From Curtobacterium flaccumfaciens (GTDB taxonomy: Bacteria; Actinomycetota; Actinomycetes; Actinomycetales; Microbacteriaceae), in contig CP121450.1 of the NCBI GenBank assembly GCA_029689965.1, positions 62,001 through 126,000 on the forward strand: a stretch of 64,000 bases of DNA, read 5' to 3'. Under the pieces are notes generated by a model. The model saw only the letters and a list, made by a program, of their open reading frames with translations. It was not told the origin of the DNA and did not search any database. Below are positions 62,604 through 64,000 of the stretch, one piece after another; positions within the stretch are counted from its first letter, which is position 1; each line of letters starts with the position of its first letter. A program made the translations under genes and the position numbers.

Positions 62604-62679
62604 GTTCACCACGCTCCGCGGCGCTTCCGGCTCGGGATCGCGAAGCGTTCAACCGGACGTCACCGTTCGTTCACCTGGG
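62604..62679 (+). promoter_or_regulatory. PHO-box-like direct repeats between senX3 and phoU
   Basis: Three consecutive 11-bp units start at 62647, 62658 and 62669 (GTTCAACCGGA, CGTCACCGTTC, GTTCACCTGGG); a separate GTTCACC lies at 62604-62610. The 11-bp spacing and GTTCACC core match actinobacterial Pho-regulon boxes bound by PhoP/RegX3 (established for Streptomyces and mycobacteria). Confidence 0.7.
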
Positions 62680-62720
62680 ATGACGACACTCGACCGGTAC
62701 GCAGAGAGAGGCACTCCCCC

Positions 62721-63389
62721 ATGCGCGAAGTCTTCCAGCAGGAGCTCCAGGACGTCCAGGAGCGACTGACCGAGATCGCCGGACTCGTCGAGTCCGCCAT
62801 CACCCGTGCCACGCAGGCCTTCAGCGACTCCGACGTGGCCCTGGCAGAGGAGGTGATCGCCGACGACGCCAAGATCGACGAAGCCGCGAACAGCCTCGAC
62901 GAGATCGCGATCGACATCCTCGCGCGCCAGGCTCCCGTCGCCCGCGACCTCCGCGTCGTCGTCACGGCCCTCCGCGTCAGCTCCTCGCTCGAGCGCATGG
63001 GCGACATGGCCGAGCACATCGCGCAGCTCGCCCGCCAGCGCTTCCCGGAGAAGGTCGTGCCGAAGGGCCTGCGCGGCACGTTCAAGCAGATGGGCGCGCA
63101 CGACGTCGCGATGTCCCAGAAGCTCACGCGTCTGATCGCCACCGAGGACATCGCGCTGTCGGCGGAGATCCGCGACGAGGACGACGCCGTGGACGAGCTG
63201 CACGCCAGCGTGTTCGACTTCGTGCTCGGTGAGACCTGGAAGGGCAACCCGATCGACACCGTCGACGCGACCCTGGCCTCCCGCTACCACGAGCGCTTCG
63301 CGGACCACGCGGTGTCGATCGCCAAGAAGGTCGAGTACCTGGCGACCGGCGACTGGACCGGCGCCTCCACCACGCCCGCGGCGGTCTGA
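62721..63389 (+). CDS. phoU: phosphate signalling protein PhoU
   Basis: 222 residues, intact. Two three-helix bundles with the PhoU metal-site motifs: LDEIAIDILARQAPVARDLR, then LRVSSSLERMGDMAEHIAQL and the second-bundle RYHERFADHAVSIAKKVEYL. Modulates phosphate uptake and SenX3-RegX3 signalling. Divergent from senX3 and behind a PHO-box-like array, the conserved actinobacterial layout. Confidence 0.96.
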   Translation: MREVFQQELQDVQERLTEIAGLVESAITRATQAFSDSDVALAEEVIADDAKIDEAANSLDEIAIDILARQAPVARDLRVVVTALRVSSSLERMGDMAEHIAQLARQRFPEKVVPKGLRGTFKQMGAHDVAMSQKLTRLIATEDIALSAEIRDEDDAVDELHASVFDFVLGETWKGNPIDTVDATLASRYHERFADHAVSIAKKVEYLATGDWTGASTTPAAV

Positions 63390-63407
63390 CCCGCGCTCGT
63401 CTTTCAC

Positions 63408-63560
63408 ACGACGCCGCGTTTCGCCTGGTCGAGACGCGGCTTCATGCACGAGACACCGCCAACACGCCGAGACGCCGCCCCTTCCGGCGGTGTCTCGCGG
63501 CGCGTACGGTGCGTCGTCGGCCGAAAGGCGTCTCGTGCACTCGGGACACCGCCGTTCTGG
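63408..63560. repeat. palindrome family 2 cluster 3' of phoU
   Basis: CGAGACACCGCC (63449-63460) and GGCGGTGTCTCG (63486-63497) form a perfect 12-bp stem; a GCCGCGT/ACGCGGC hairpin (about 63413-63440) precedes it and another half-copy follows to 63553. No gene supported. Confidence 0.6.
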
Positions 63561-63572
63561 GAGGATCGTGGC

Positions 63573-64000
63573 ATGGCCCAGGTCGCGATCATCGTCAACG
63601 GCATGCCCGGTTCCGGCAAGAGCACGATCGGGGCCGCCCTCGCCGAGGTGCTCGGCTGCCCGTTCCTGTCGAAGGACCGGATCAAGGAGCCCCTGGCCGA
63701 CATCGTCGGCCGATGATCGCCTCGCGGCCGCTCGGCGCCATCGCGATGGAGACCATGTGGTCGATGGCGCGGGCCGTCGAGAACGGGTCGTCCTCGACGC
63801 CGTCTGGCTGCCGTCGCGCGACCGTGCCCTCCTGGAGGCAGGGCTCACCTCCGCAGGGTCGCCGCGCGCCGTCGAGGTGTGGTGCCACGCCGACCGAGCC
63901 ACCGCCGAGGAGCGGCTGCGCGACCGGTACGAGCCGGGCACCGTGCCGGTGCGACACGAGGTGCACGGGGACCTCGCCGGCATCCTGTCGTTCTGGGACG
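63573..64000 (+). CDS. P-loop kinase-like ATPase, partial at window end (two apparent frameshifts)
   Basis: AIIVNGMPGSGKSTIGAALA is a Walker A loop; the following CPFLSKDRIKEPLADI and LDAVWLPSRDRALLEAG fit small nucleotide/sugar kinases of the AAA_33 type. RCLRDRYEPGT-like LID region (ERLRDRYEPGTVPVRH). Frame breaks near 63711 (a C lost in GGCCCG) and 63791 (GGGG read as GGG). Truncated by the window edge; substrate unknown. GGGAGGA precedes the ATG. Confidence 0.75.

Overview
The window is very GC-rich, densely packed DNA from a high-GC Gram-positive actinobacterium, most likely a Microbacteriaceae of the Curtobacterium type. The basis is codon usage, the carD-ispDF-cysS-rlmB operon, the senX3-regX3/phoU pair, a cold-shock/DUF3027 pair, DUF3263, DUF4032 and LytR C-terminal proteins, a groEL standing without groES, and many leaderless promoters. 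The genus is an inference; nothing here proves it.

Region by region. 1-6.2 kb (minus): an L-fucoside operon of L-fuconate dehydratase, sugar-binding lipoprotein, two ABC permeases and a GH29 fucosidase cut by the window edge, with an operator-like palindrome inside its promoter. It has no ATPase of its own; an MsiK/UgpC-type ATPase at 52.8 kb is a candidate partner. 6.4-9.4 kb: TetR regulator and 14-TM efflux pump. 9.5-16.5 kb: SPFH protein, hipB with a truncated hipA, nadE, MarR plus MATE pump, AI-2E family permease. 16.7-20.7 kb: argG, an MFS/MarR pair divergent from an isochorismatase-like gene. 20.8-26.9 kb: accessory, decayed region with small unknown genes, duplicated intergenic repeats, an internally deleted IS3 element, a hairpin-rich non-coding stretch and an AraC-type fragment, ending at tRNA-Arg. 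26.9-33.6 kb: epoxide hydrolase, HNH protein with a possible leader peptide, NlpC/P60 hydrolase, DtxR-type regulator, serC, DUF3027 and cold-shock protein. 33.6-40 kb: helicase-associated protein plus XPB-type helicase and a two-component system. 40-46.7 kb: a DUF559-type gene between inverted repeats, groEL with two CIRCE operators, cspA, envelope and small-enzyme genes, msrB, tRNA-Thr. 46.9-55.3 kb: oxidoreductase, hydrolase, NAD(P)HX epimerase, DUF2090 protein, metallopeptidase, DsbA-like protein, ABC ATPase, DUF4032. 55.5-64 kb: carD-ispDF-cysS-rlmB, a lipoprotein, senX3-regX3, phoU behind a PHO-box-like array, and a partial P-loop kinase.

Two points govern interpretation. First, about half of the protein genes, including essential ones (groEL, cysS, ispDF, argG), carry one to five single-base frameshifts. 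They recur in the same contexts (an extra T turning AGCTC into AGCTTC, a lost C turning GCCAG into GCAG, shortened G/C runs). I read these as sequencing error, so coordinates below span the repaired genes and none is called a pseudogene for this reason alone. Second, intergenic spaces carry families of near-identical palindromes, usually at gene 3' ends, that look like terminator-like dispersed repeats. No finding here amounts to a proven new system. The best candidates for something undescribed are the palindrome families, the inverted-repeat-flanked DUF559 gene, the 20-bp iteron array at 15.2 kb, and the leader peptide ahead of the HNH gene.
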